Part shown: piece by piece, positions 1-9,059 of the stretch | How positions within the stretch are numbered: position 1 is the first letter of the stretch | How the letters are laid out: every line of letters begins with the position of its first letter | Source: Zobellia galactanivorans | Lineage (GTDB): Bacteria; Bacteroidota; Bacteroidia; Flavobacteriales; Flavobacteriaceae | Reading direction: 5' to 3' | NCBI RefSeq assembly: GCF_000973105.1 | Contig: NC_015844.1 | Span: forward strand, 1,608,501-1,672,500 | Length of the DNA stretch: 64,000 nucleotides | The notes under the pieces: generated by a model | The model's input: the letters and a program-made list of their open reading frames with translations, nothing else | Database searches by the model: none | Told to the model about the DNA's origin: nothing | Translations under genes and position numbers: made by a program

Positions 1-30
1 ATATTGATTATACTTTGTGGGGTTTGGCGA

Positions 31-675
31 TTAGGCCTTACCACCGTCTAATTCGTCTTGCCATTTCTTCAACTCGTCCCACTTACCTTCAGCAGCTAAT
101 TTAGCTTGTGCAGGCCAAGTATCGGTTACGTGGTTACCACGTACATCGGCGATGATCTCGGAAATTTTGGCGGCATCAGTCTTTGCCAATTCGGCAAAGG
201 TAGAAACACCGGCTGCAATCAAGGTCTCGGCGATTTTCGGTCCGATACCTTCAATTTTTTTCAAATCATCTGCTTTTGCTGCTTTCTTGGGAGCGGCTTT
301 TGGCGCAGCTTCCTTTTTGGCAGGCTTCTCCTCTTTCTTAGGAGCAGCAGCTTTCTTTCCACCTTTCGCAACGATACTCTCGATTACGATTTCGGTCAAA
401 GCTTGACGGTGACCATTTTTCACTTGGTACCCTTTACGTCTCTTTTTCTTAAAGACGATTACTTTGTCACCTCTTAGGTGTTTCACGACTTTTGCCTCAA
501 CAGCGGCTCCATCTATAGCCGGGGCGCCAACAGTAATGTCCGATCCGTCAGCTAAAAGAAGTACATTGTCAAAAGTTACCTTTTTTCCTTCTTCTGCCTG
601 TAAACGGTGAACATACACTTTTTGGTCTTTCGCAACTTTAAATTGCTGCCCTGCCATCTCTACGATTGCGTACAT
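31..675 (-). CDS. rplU: 50S ribosomal protein L21 with C-terminal extension
   Basis: Structural protein of the large ribosomal subunit. Residues 1 to about 103 are a standard L21 domain (starts MYAIVEMAGQQFKV, has the basic KKKRRKGYQVKNGHRQ stretch). A Lys/Ala/Pro-rich linker follows (about 104-135), then a C-terminal domain of about 80 residues with IEGIGPKIAETLIAAGVSTF, the signature of a helix-hairpin-helix fold. Ordinary L21 is just over 100 residues, so 214 is about double; such extended L21 proteins are known in flavobacteria. A strong promoter lies 54 bases upstream. rpmA (L27) would be expected just beyond the left edge. Identity is certain; the role of the extension is not known. Confidence 0.97.
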   Translation of the reverse strand: MYAIVEMAGQQFKVAKDQKVYVHRLQAEEGKKVTFDNVLLLADGSDITVGAPAIDGAAVEAKVVKHLRGDKVIVFKKKRRKGYQVKNGHRQALTEIVIESIVAKGGKKAAAPKKEEKPAKKEAAPKAAPKKAAKADDLKKIEGIGPKIAETLIAAGVSTFAELAKTDAAKISEIIADVRGNHVTDTWPAQAKLAAEGKWDELKKWQDELDGGKA

Positions 676-728
676 AATTGTGTATATATTAGTTTATTGT
701 TTCCGCCCATTTTTTCAATAAGCGGATG

Positions 729-758
729 CAAATATACGCCTAAATCGTTAACCTACAA
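729..758 (-). promoter_or_regulatory. Bacteroidota-type promoter of rplU
   Basis: On the minus strand TTG (756-758), a 19-base spacer, then TATATTTG (729-736) fit the Bacteroidota primary sigma consensus TTG-N17-23-TAnnTTTG. The -7 box ends 54 bases before the rplU start codon. Confidence 0.75.
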
Positions 759-810
759 GCGTTTTTTATATATTTTACCCTCATTTTTCACGCTGAAAGT
801 CCAAAAATAA

Positions 811-833
811 AGCCGCAAATCATCTTTGCGGCT
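811..833 (-). terminator. Rho-independent terminator after the DUF4199 gene
   Basis: A perfect 9-bp stem (AGCCGCAAA/TTTGCGGCT) with a 5-base loop, followed on the minus strand by a T-rich run, 28 bases after the stop codon of the DUF4199 gene. Confidence 0.8.
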
Positions 834-860
834 CCAACTTTACTTTATTCGAGGTAATCC

Positions 861-1325
861 TCAACTATGTTTAACCAATTTTCTTTTAAGATTACGGCTT
901 GTTTTGAACAACTGCATAAACGAAAGTGTCAACACCAAAGTAGAGGCAAAGCCCATTATCGCAACGGTAAAAAATACGATTCCCTCAAAACTTTTGTAGT
1001 CTTTAAACCACACCGTAGAAAGTTGTTCTAAAAACAACAAGTTGATTTCCGTACTGTAAAATGCAAAGAAAATGGTAAACACCAATGTAGCCACAAAACC
1101 GGTCACAAGTCCGGCCGTAAAGCCTTTCCCGTAGTTAAAGCTATCGGGATTCTTCAGTTTAAAATACTTAATGGCCTCGTAAATTCCGAAACCGGTTATA
1201 AAACCGTTAAACAGACTAAAGAATATATTGGTGTGCAAATCAAACAAAGAGAGTATTAAAAAATAAGCAATTAGGCAACCGCTCGTAGCGATTCCGAATC
1301 GAATGGGTTGTGCAAATTGTTTCAT
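861..1325 (-). CDS. DUF4199-family membrane protein
   Basis: A 154-residue integral membrane protein with four hydrophobic segments (roughly residues 9-27, 33-50, 70-95 and 118-140) and a basic C-terminal tail (RNLKRKLVKHS). Length, the FGIYEAIKYFK-type loop and the topology fit DUF4199, a Bacteroidota family of unknown function. It stands alone between rplU and the divergent M16 peptidase pair and has its own terminator. No catalytic motif is visible. The family call rests on general resemblance. Confidence 0.7.
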   Translation of the reverse strand: MKQFAQPIRFGIATSGCLIAYFLILSLFDLHTNIFFSLFNGFITGFGIYEAIKYFKLKNPDSFNYGKGFTAGLVTGFVATLVFTIFFAFYSTEINLLFLEQLSTVWFKDYKSFEGIVFFTVAIMGFASTLVLTLSFMQLFKTSRNLKRKLVKHS

Positions 1326-1495
1326 TTTCTAAGTTTTTGAAGTTCAATTCTTTAAGTTAATAAAAAAAATAAAGCAACACCACAAAAGCGTGTTAAAGGA
1401 TGTTATTGCAGGTTATTTTTCTTACAAAAAATGAATATCTTCGTGTAACGATCTTTGGCAATCGTCCACTAATAATGCAACTAACACACTATATC

Positions 1496-2818
1496 ATGAA
1501 AAAAAAATTACTTATAGGAGGTTTTCTCCTTCTCATCGGGCTTTGCCTGCAAGCGCAAGAAGTAAAATATGAAGAGTACGACCTCGATAACGGCCTCCAT
1601 GTCATTCTCCATCAAGACAACTCGGCTCCCTTGGTCACTACTTCGGTCATGTACCATGTTGGGGGCAAAGACCGTACCGAAGGCCGTACAGGCTTCGCCC
1701 ATTTCTTTGAGCACCTACTCTTTGAGGGCACTAAAAATATAGAACGCGGAAAATGGTTTGAAATCGTTTCTTCCCACGGCGGAATAAACAACGCCAACAC
1801 CTCCCAAGACCGCACCTACTACTACGAAGTTTTTCCATCGAACAACCTAAAACTCGGGCTCTGGCTCGAATCGGAGCGTATGCTGCACCCCGTGATCGAC
1901 CAAAAGGGAGTAGAGACCCAACAAGAAGTGGTAAAAGAAGAAAAACGACTGCGATACGACAATAGGCCTTACGGCCAACTGATTTCGGAAGTTGGCAAAA
2001 ACCTGTTTAAAAAGCATCCTTATAAAGACCCTAACATTGGGTATATGGAAGATTTGGACGCAGCCACCCTAGACGATGTAATTGCCTACAACCACAAATA
2101 TTACGTACCCAACAATGCCGTTTTGGTAGTTGCGGGCGACATTGACCTAGCCGAAACCAAAAAGATGATCCAAGACTATTTCGGGCCGATACCCAAGGGA
2201 AAAGACGTAGTGCGCAACTACCCAAAAGAAGACCCTATCTTAAAAGAGGTAAGGACCAAGGCCTACGACCCTAATATTCAGCTTCCCGCCTCGGTTATTT
2301 CCTATCGGACCCCAGGCTTTAAGGAAAGGGACGCCTATGTTCTCGATATGATTTCCACCTACCTAAGTGACGGGCGCAGCTCGAAACTCTACAAAAAAAT
2401 GGTAGACGAGCAGAAACAGGCGATACAGGTAGGCGCCTTTAATGTAGGCCAAGAAGATTATGGCATGTATTTGGTATATGCGCTTCCCGTTGGGGAAACC
2501 GACCTTGAAACCCTGATTACCGAAATGGAAGAGGAAGTAGCCAAGGTAAGGGACAGCTTGATATCTGAAAAAGACCACCAAAAACTGCTGAACAAGTTTG
2601 AAAACCAATTCGTCAATTCCAATTCCGGAGTAGAAGGAATAGCCCATTCATTGGCCCAATATTACTTACTCTATGGGGATACGGAGCTGATCAATAAGGA
2701 AATTGACATCTTCAGGTCCATTACCCGTGAGGAAATCATGGAAGTCGCGAACAAATACCTAAGACCTGATCAGCGCGTAATCATAGATTACCTTCCGAAA
2801 GAACCGCAATCAAACTAA
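1496..2818 (+). CDS. M16 family zinc protease (catalytic subunit), secreted
   Basis: Predicted periplasmic M16 (pitrilysin-type) metallopeptidase of 440 residues. From the ATG at 1496 the protein begins MKKKLLIGGFLLLIGLCLQA, a good signal peptide, so the earlier in-frame ATG at 1400 is unlikely. The inverted zinc motif HFFEH is at residues 69-73, with the downstream acidic ligand region (QEVVKEEKRLRYDNR) near 150. The inactive-domain half follows. It is one half of a two-gene M16 pair; the partner starts 61 bases downstream and lacks the motif. Such pairs form heterodimers in which this chain provides catalysis. Family is certain, substrate unknown. Confidence 0.92.
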   Translation: MKKKLLIGGFLLLIGLCLQAQEVKYEEYDLDNGLHVILHQDNSAPLVTTSVMYHVGGKDRTEGRTGFAHFFEHLLFEGTKNIERGKWFEIVSSHGGINNANTSQDRTYYYEVFPSNNLKLGLWLESERMLHPVIDQKGVETQQEVVKEEKRLRYDNRPYGQLISEVGKNLFKKHPYKDPNIGYMEDLDAATLDDVIAYNHKYYVPNNAVLVVAGDIDLAETKKMIQDYFGPIPKGKDVVRNYPKEDPILKEVRTKAYDPNIQLPASVISYRTPGFKERDAYVLDMISTYLSDGRSSKLYKKMVDEQKQAIQVGAFNVGQEDYGMYLVYALPVGETDLETLITEMEEEVAKVRDSLISEKDHQKLLNKFENQFVNSNSGVEGIAHSLAQYYLLYGDTELINKEIDIFRSITREEIMEVANKYLRPDQRVIIDYLPKEPQSN

Positions 2819-2879
2819 TCAGGGCGTGCTTTACACTCGCCACCTTATTTTTTCTTTTTAAAAAGCAAAAACACTATTC

Positions 2880-4949
2880 ATGAAACATATATTTACAAGC
2901 TTATTCTTTCTCGCTTTTGCCTTTGTTGCAAAAGCACAGATAGACCGTAGTCAAATGCCCGAAGCCGGTCCGGCACCAGAAATCAAGCTCGAAGACGCAC
3001 AGCGTTTTGAACTGAGGAACGGACTCAAGGTCTTAGTCGTGGAAAACCACAAACTACCTCGGGTTTCCATTCAACTGAGCATTGACAACCCCCCCGTATT
3101 GGAGGCTGACAAGGCCGGGGTTTCCTCCTTGATGGGAAGCCTGTTGGGCAAGGGTTCCAAAAACATTAAAAAAGACGATTTTAACGAGGAAGTCGATTTT
3201 CTCGGGGCCCGTATCAATTTCAATTACCAAGGGGCCTATGCTTCTTCGCTTTCAAAATACTTTCCTAGAATCTTAGAGCTGATGGCAGACGCCGCTTTAA
3301 ACCCGAACTTTACCCAAGATGAGTTCGACAAGGAAAAACAAAAGATTATCACCGGACTCAAGTCGGAAGAAAAAAGTGTGGCCGCCATCTCCCAACGGGT
3401 CGGTCTGGCCTTGGCCTATAGCAAAAAACACCCATATGGGGAATTTATGACCGAAGAGACCCTGAACAAGGTTTCCCTTACCGATGTCATTCAATTCTAT
3501 GAGGATTATTTTGTTCCCGCTAACGCATATTTGGTGGTTGTGGGAGACATCAAATTCGACGATGTAAAGACCTTGGTAGAAGAACATTTTACCCCATGGA
3601 CCAAGGCCGTACCGCCTTCTTTTGGTTTTTCCAAACCCAGTGATGCCCAATATGCACAAATCAATTTTGTAGACGTACCTAATGCGGTTCAATCTGAAAT
3701 CACCGTCGGAAACTTGGTCAACCTAGAAATGAAAGATCCCGACTACCTTCCGGCACTAATGGTAAACGAAATCTTAGGCGGTGGCGGGGAAGGCCGCTTA
3801 TTCCTAAACCTACGAGAAGACAAGGCCTACACCTATGGTTCCTACTCCCGATTGGGCAACGACAAATATGCTCCGGCACGCTTTAGGGCTACCGCCAGTG
3901 TCCGAAACGCCGTTACCGATAGCTCCGTAGTAGAGATCCTCAAGGAAATCGATCGCATCCGCACCGAACCGGTCTCCAAAGAAGAGCTAGAAAACACCAA
4001 GGCCAAATATACCGGTCGCTTCGTAATGGCTTTGGAAGACCCTTCTACCATTGCCAATTATGCCCTAAACATAGAAACCGAGAACCTCCCCAAGGATTTT
4101 TACAAAACCTATCTTGAAAAAATCAACGCCATTACCATTGAAGATGTACAACGGGCGGCACAGAAATACATGAAACCGGGCAACATCCGCATTGTTGTGG
4201 CAGGAAAAGGAAGCGAGGTACTCGAAAACCTTGAAAAGATAAGCTTCAAAGGCAAAAAAATTCCGGTTTGGTACTTTGACAAATATGCCAATGCCGTAGA
4301 AAAACCAGACTATAGTGCGAATGTACCCTCTGATGTTTCGGCCACTACAGTACTGAACAAGTACATTGAGGCCATAGGTGGCAAGGAAAAACTAGAGGGC
4401 GTAAAATCGTACTTCCTTTTGGCAGAAGCCGAAATGCAGGGCACAAAACTGAACCTAGAGGTTAAAAAAACGACCGAAGCCCAGTTTATGCAAGATATAA
4501 AGGTAGCCGGAAATTCCATGAGCAAACAGGTCCTTAACGGAGGCAAGGGCTATATGGTCATGCAAGGGCAAAGAAAAGATATGGGCGACGATGAAATCGA
4601 AAAGGTAAAAGCCGAATCGGCACCCTTTCCCGAATTGAACTACCTCAGCACCGATATCACTTTAGAAGGCATTGAGGTCGTAGAAGATAAAAAAGCCTAT
4701 AAAATTAAATTGTCGGAAGAAAAAACGGCCTTCTACGATGTGGAAAGCGGACTCAAACTACAAGAGGTGACCACCGCAGAAATGGGAGAGCAGACCATCA
4801 CCAGCACGATAAACTATATGGATTACAAAGAGGTTTCCGGCGTACAATTTCCGTTTATCATGGCCCAGGCCGTCGGGCCACAACGTTTTGAATTTATAGT
4901 TTCCGAAATTAAAATCAACGAAGGGGTTTCAGACTCCGATTTTGAGTAG
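2880..4949 (+). CDS. M16 family protein without catalytic motif, with extra C-terminal domain
   Basis: A 689-residue secreted partner of the upstream M16 protease. The signal peptide is MKHIFTSLFFLAFAFVAKAQ. Residues about 40-460 have the M16 fold signatures (LRNGLKVLVVENHKLPRVS; GGGGEGRLFLNLREDKAYTYG), but where HxxEH should stand the sequence reads GVSSLMGSLLGKG, so the chain is non-catalytic. Residues about 490-689 form an added domain (NKYIEAIGGKEKLEGVKSY...) that resembles LolA-like outer-membrane lipoprotein-sorting or DUF4292-type beta domains of Bacteroidota. A terminator follows the stop codon. The M16 call is firm; the C-terminal assignment is tentative. Confidence 0.88.
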   Translation: MKHIFTSLFFLAFAFVAKAQIDRSQMPEAGPAPEIKLEDAQRFELRNGLKVLVVENHKLPRVSIQLSIDNPPVLEADKAGVSSLMGSLLGKGSKNIKKDDFNEEVDFLGARINFNYQGAYASSLSKYFPRILELMADAALNPNFTQDEFDKEKQKIITGLKSEEKSVAAISQRVGLALAYSKKHPYGEFMTEETLNKVSLTDVIQFYEDYFVPANAYLVVVGDIKFDDVKTLVEEHFTPWTKAVPPSFGFSKPSDAQYAQINFVDVPNAVQSEITVGNLVNLEMKDPDYLPALMVNEILGGGGEGRLFLNLREDKAYTYGSYSRLGNDKYAPARFRATASVRNAVTDSSVVEILKEIDRIRTEPVSKEELENTKAKYTGRFVMALEDPSTIANYALNIETENLPKDFYKTYLEKINAITIEDVQRAAQKYMKPGNIRIVVAGKGSEVLENLEKISFKGKKIPVWYFDKYANAVEKPDYSANVPSDVSATTVLNKYIEAIGGKEKLEGVKSYFLLAEAEMQGTKLNLEVKKTTEAQFMQDIKVAGNSMSKQVLNGGKGYMVMQGQRKDMGDDEIEKVKAESAPFPELNYLSTDITLEGIEVVEDKKAYKIKLSEEKTAFYDVESGLKLQEVTTAEMGEQTITSTINYMDYKEVSGVQFPFIMAQAVGPQRFEFIVSEIKINEGVSDSDFE

Positions 4950-4976
4950 AGGCGACTATAGAATAAAATTTTTACG

Positions 4977-5020
4977 CGGTCGAGGGTGTGGGTTCTTTCC
5001 CATTCCTCGACCGTTTTTTA
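4977..5020 (+). terminator. Rho-independent terminator after the M16 pair
   Basis: A 9-bp perfect stem CGGTCGAGG/CCTCGACCG followed directly by TTTTTTA, 28 bases after the stop codon of the second M16 gene. Confidence 0.85.
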
Positions 5021-5109
5021 TTTCATGACCTTAGCATCTTTCGCAAAGGGCTGAGCAACACTAAACCCTTGTCACATAATAGATAACAACCTAAAGCCAA
5101 CTATCACTT

Positions 5110-6243
5110 TTAATCTCCATCGTTATCATTAAAAGTAACCACAATATTAGCTGCACTAGAATAGTCATTTTTCAGCAAAGCAATAATCTCCGTAACCGCA
5201 TCCCTTAATACCTCGATTTTTTCAGGGTCATTCTTCGTAAGCTTTTTTAAGCTCGATTCCGTATCCCCGAACAAAGCAATGGCTTCATCAAACTTCGCAA
5301 GTATTAAATCGTTTAAATCCGACCGGTCCAAGACGTCGACCAAGTAATCTTCCATTCCGAAGCCTTCCCCTTCAAAATTACCGGTATAGGTCTCTTTTAG
5401 CGCTTCCAAATTCACAAGAATGGCTTCTCTTGAAGTTTCGCTAAAAAAAGCCTCCAAACCTAATTCCGGACTATCAGGAGCGTTAATTACCTGCTCTAGC
5501 TTTCTCAACTTAATGGTCTCCAATTCCGCTATGACGGCGTTTACCGCTAAATTCTGACTCCCGTTCACCCCACTTTCAAGTCGGGTCTTAAAAGATGATG
5601 CCGTAGCCTTCCACAATTCTTGCAAGTTCTTGGCATTCGTATTTAGGTTTTCGGCCAATGACACCAAATAATCTAAACGGTTTGTAGCATTTTCATCGGA
5701 ACTCATTTCACTTAAAATTCCCTTTTCCGAAGTATGAAAAAGCAAATACTCCATAGCTCCATACCCTTTTGACAAAACCCCTAAACTGGCAATATAAGCT
5801 TCATCAATAACAGCAGCACCAGCTATATTCCCTTCTATAGCCTGGACGTTTACCGGCCACTCATGAATTTGCGCATGCACAAAAGAATTTCTAATCACAC
5901 CTATGTTATAAATTTCGCCTTGCTCCCAAAACATAAAAGCTTGCGACCAGCTGTTCTTTAGATTCGCTAACGATGTTGTCGTAGGCATTTCTTTAAATGC
6001 CTTGGCGACCTCTATTAAGTTTTCGGTCAAAGCAATATGTTCCTCCTGAAGCGGCTCAATTTGAGTATCGTACAAATTCTCAAGTTGCAAGCTACGCCCT
6101 TCTTCAACACTGGTCATTTCTGCTACAGCCTGGTTATCATCAGACCCACAGGACATGCTCAGGACCAGGACGCCAAAAAATAAACCTATATATACTATTC
6201 CCTTTGGGTATTCCATCTTATCCATTAGATTACAAGGTTTCAA
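5110..6243 (-). CDS. Imelysin-like lipoprotein with degenerate signature
   Basis: Lipoprotein of the imelysin (peptidase M75-like) family, linked to iron uptake in other bacteria. A signal sequence ends in the lipobox LSMSC (Cys about residue 32). The middle carries the family's helical repeats; where imelysins have GxHxxE this protein reads GYGAMEYLLF, so the histidine is replaced by glycine. The first ATG (6243) overlaps the upstream di-haem oxidoreductase gene by 14 bases; ATGs at 6225 or 6216 would remove the overlap and still leave a full signal peptide. Third gene of an operon with the oxidoreductase and a second imelysin. Confidence 0.8.
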   Translation of the reverse strand: MKPCNLMDKMEYPKGIVYIGLFFGVLVLSMSCGSDDNQAVAEMTSVEEGRSLQLENLYDTQIEPLQEEHIALTENLIEVAKAFKEMPTTTSLANLKNSWSQAFMFWEQGEIYNIGVIRNSFVHAQIHEWPVNVQAIEGNIAGAAVIDEAYIASLGVLSKGYGAMEYLLFHTSEKGILSEMSSDENATNRLDYLVSLAENLNTNAKNLQELWKATASSFKTRLESGVNGSQNLAVNAVIAELETIKLRKLEQVINAPDSPELGLEAFFSETSREAILVNLEALKETYTGNFEGEGFGMEDYLVDVLDRSDLNDLILAKFDEAIALFGDTESSLKKLTKNDPEKIEVLRDAVTEIIALLKNDYSSAANIVVTFNDNDGD

Positions 6244-7654
6244 TAAATTTTATGATTTGAGTACGTTCCACTTTGTCAAGGGCCATAAAACGCTTCTTTA
6301 TAGTTTCCGCTTCCCCTCCATGCCATAGTATGGCCTCTTCAATATTTCTTGCTCGGCCATCATGGAGCAAATTTGTATGGTCGTTAACAGTCTTGATCAA
6401 CCCAACACCCCATAAAGGCGGTGTTCTCCATTCATTTCCGCCAGCCTTAAACTCAGGGGCATTATCGGCAAGGCCGTCTCCCATATCATGCAAAAGCAAA
6501 TCCGTATATGGTCTAATAGTTTGGTTTGACAAGACTTCGACATCAGAAGCACCAGTTTGAAAAGTTGCCACATGGCAGCCCGAACAATTAATGGCGTTAA
6601 AAAGTTCTTTTCCGTGAAGCACATCTTCGTTATCAAAATCACGTCTAGCCGGAACTGACAAGGTAGATGAGTAAAAAGCTACTTTATCTAAATCTTCATC
6701 GGGAATTTCTGGGCTTCCACCATTAGCAATTTCATCACAGTCTAATTCTGAATTACAATTCTCTTCCGGGAATAAAGAAGAAGTAATGCCCAAATCTCCC
6801 GAAAATGCAGCCGCCACTTGTTGTTTTATTGTAGGTTGATTGGCTTTCCACCCGAACCGTCCCAACTTTAAGCCTGCCGACTCAACATCATACACGTAAT
6901 TCGCACGACCGGAAATACCATCGCCATCAGCATCGTTTTCATCTTCATAACTTAGCAAGACCGATTCAGGAATGGCCTCTAAAAGTCCAAGACCAACCAT
7001 TTGATTAGCCACTCTCGGCGATATCTGAACTGCTGGATTCAAGGCTCCATAGTTTAGGTCAAACATTTCATAAATAGGTTTTTGCAAATCTACAATACTA
7101 CCATCAGGGTAGGTTGTAGCTACAGTTTCATAGGTAATCCTTAAAGTTCCTTCTCTTTCAACACCCAGAATACTATTATCTTGAAATTGTCCGCCGTATA
7201 CAGGATCAGGAAGGGTACCCCCATTGGCATTAGTTCCCGGTAAGGTCAAACGTAATAACAGACCATGTGCCAACTCGCCTATAAAAGCAGGTGGACGCCC
7301 CCTACCATCTTTAAAATGGCAACCCGAACACGAACGTGCGTTAAAAAAAGGCCCTAATCCATCTCGTGCCGTTGTTGAGGCCGGGGCAGTAACCCAACTT
7401 TGATTGAACAAGGAGTTCCCTACACCAAAAGCAATCTGCTTCTCTAAAGACAGACCGTCTACCGAAAAACCGAAGGCATCTGGAGAAAATATAAAAGAGG
7501 TTGCTTTTCCGCCGGAAAGCTCTTCCCCTTCTTCTGCAACCAAGGGAGCATAATCATCGCTATTGCAAGAAGTAGTCAACACGAAGAGCAACAGACCGAA
7601 TATTAACCCATAATTGACAGCAGCAATTCCGATTTTATGGCTTGATGGTTTCAT
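6230..7654 (-). CDS. Di-haem oxidoreductase (DHOR, DUF1111) lipoprotein
   Basis: Putative periplasmic or surface di-haem c-type oxidoreductase, often annotated 'thiol oxidoreductase'. From ATG 7654 the protein starts MKPSSHKIG with lipobox LTTSC (Cys 30). Two haem-binding CxxCH motifs are visible: CSGCH at residues 109-113 (ARSCSGCHFKDGRGRPP) and CSGCH in the C-terminal half (INCSGCHVATF). WRTPPLWGVG and LLHDGRARNIEEAILWHGGEA are typical of the family. It lies between two imelysin genes, an arrangement that recurs in Bacteroidota and suggests haem or iron handling. An upstream in-frame ATG at 7693 would spoil the signal peptide. Confidence 0.9.
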   Translation of the reverse strand: MKPSSHKIGIAAVNYGLIFGLLLFVLTTSCNSDDYAPLVAEEGEELSGGKATSFIFSPDAFGFSVDGLSLEKQIAFGVGNSLFNQSWVTAPASTTARDGLGPFFNARSCSGCHFKDGRGRPPAFIGELAHGLLLRLTLPGTNANGGTLPDPVYGGQFQDNSILGVEREGTLRITYETVATTYPDGSIVDLQKPIYEMFDLNYGALNPAVQISPRVANQMVGLGLLEAIPESVLLSYEDENDADGDGISGRANYVYDVESAGLKLGRFGWKANQPTIKQQVAAAFSGDLGITSSLFPEENCNSELDCDEIANGGSPEIPDEDLDKVAFYSSTLSVPARRDFDNEDVLHGKELFNAINCSGCHVATFQTGASDVEVLSNQTIRPYTDLLLHDMGDGLADNAPEFKAGGNEWRTPPLWGVGLIKTVNDHTNLLHDGRARNIEEAILWHGGEAETIKKRFMALDKVERTQIIKFIETL

Positions 7655-7723
7655 AATTAATGTAAAACATGAAACAGGGCTGCAACAAAGCAACCCTGTC
7701 TTAAATATTGTGAACAGCCGACA

Positions 7724-8899
7724 CTAGTTGATTCCCAACGGCGCTTTTGCTTCTAGCAATTTATTTCCAAAATCGGTAAGCGCTACAACCGCCTGTTGCA
7801 CCTTTGCACCCTCAGTTCCAGTCACGCCCTGAGCAATGGCAAGGTCAAAAGGAATGGCCGTTGCGCCAACCGCTGTTTCGGCAGCCGCTAGCAGAGCATC
7901 TAGTTCCGAAGCCAAATCCCCATCTGCTTCACTGATCAAATCTGCCAATGAGAGTCCGTCTACAGCTCCATAAGACCCCGTGTATACATTCTTGATTCCT
8001 TGTAGATTCAATCTAATATCACGGTGCGTATTATCACTAAAGCAAGAATGTTCATCTTCTTGATCTTGCTTATTTAATGCAACTGCCATTCGCTCTACAG
8101 CCAATTCGCTACTTGACAACTCAGCAATACTAGTAAGCATATTACTTAAAGCTTCTTCTTCTGATAAAGCCAAAAATGTAGCTCTATAACTTGTCGACCA
8201 AGCATCTACCACTTCTTCAAGGTTGTCCACCAATAATTCCGCTATAACTTGTAAATACACTCTTCTTCTATCTTGATTGGCTGCGGTACCGTCATCTACG
8301 AAATCAGTATACGGTCTTTGCCCACTTAATTTTTCAGAGGGATCCGTATTATCTTGGCCCCAAAGCAAAAACTCAATAGCATGATACCCTACAGAAACAT
8401 TTTCTTCCGTATCACCTTCACCGTTCTTAACAACTAAATTTTCTTTGGTAATCTCAAAAGTGGCCCCATCGTCATTTATTAGACCTGCAGTATCGTCTCC
8501 CTCAACATAATCTACATAGGCCTCATCCATAGGCCATGAGTTCAACAAGCCTTCTAAATCTTCGGTATCACCAGAATCTATTGGGCCATTCGCAAAACGA
8601 AAAGCTTCCGTAGTACCATAAGACTCCCTAGATGCCAACCAAGCTGTTTTAGATGCTTCAAAATTAACTTCTGTTGGGTCGGCAACGAATGTTTCAATTG
8701 CCGTTTGTAACGCTTTAGCATCGGCAAGCGCCTGTGCATAATTAGCCTGAACTATATCTGCATAATTTTCCATCACATCGGCACGCACTAAAAGTTCTTC
8801 TCCCCCATCACCAGGAGTACTGTTATCATCACTTGAACATGCCAATATTACTAGGGCAAACACACTTAATACATACAACTTTAGAATTCGCTTTATCAT
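7724..8899 (-). CDS. Imelysin family lipoprotein (M75-type)
   Basis: A 391-residue lipoprotein (MIKRILKLYVLSVFALVILAC, lipobox LILAC) of the imelysin family. It keeps the full signature GYHAIEFLLWGQDNTD (GxHxxE) and the SGQRPYTDF segment typical of the IrpA-like subfamily. First gene of a leftward operon: imelysin, di-haem oxidoreductase, imelysin-like. A well-formed promoter sits 34 bases upstream. Known imelysins are iron-regulated surface or periplasmic proteins; peptidase activity is doubtful for the family. Iron control here is inference, since I could not identify a clear Fur box. Confidence 0.9.
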   Translation of the reverse strand: MIKRILKLYVLSVFALVILACSSDDNSTPGDGGEELLVRADVMENYADIVQANYAQALADAKALQTAIETFVADPTEVNFEASKTAWLASRESYGTTEAFRFANGPIDSGDTEDLEGLLNSWPMDEAYVDYVEGDDTAGLINDDGATFEITKENLVVKNGEGDTEENVSVGYHAIEFLLWGQDNTDPSEKLSGQRPYTDFVDDGTAANQDRRRVYLQVIAELLVDNLEEVVDAWSTSYRATFLALSEEEALSNMLTSIAELSSSELAVERMAVALNKQDQEDEHSCFSDNTHRDIRLNLQGIKNVYTGSYGAVDGLSLADLISEADGDLASELDALLAAAETAVGATAIPFDLAIAQGVTGTEGAKVQQAVVALTDFGNKLLEAKAPLGIN

Positions 8900-8933
8900 T
8901 TGATTTTATTTAGACCATTTTTAAATAGCAACG

Positions 8934-8964
8934 CAAATATATTTTTTCAAAACGAATTAAACAA
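8934..8964 (-). promoter_or_regulatory. Promoter of the imelysin operon
   Basis: Minus-strand TTG (8962-8964), 20-base spacer and TATATTTG (8934-8941) match the Bacteroidota promoter. The surrounding sequence is extremely AT-rich; an iron-responsive operator may be there but cannot be named by eye. Confidence 0.75.
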
Positions 8965-9059
8965 TATTTATTTAGATTAAATACAGATAGTGCGGAGTAG
9001 AGCAAAAAGCCCGCCTAAACAAGAGAGAGCATACTGAAACAAGGAAAATCAGGACTCGA

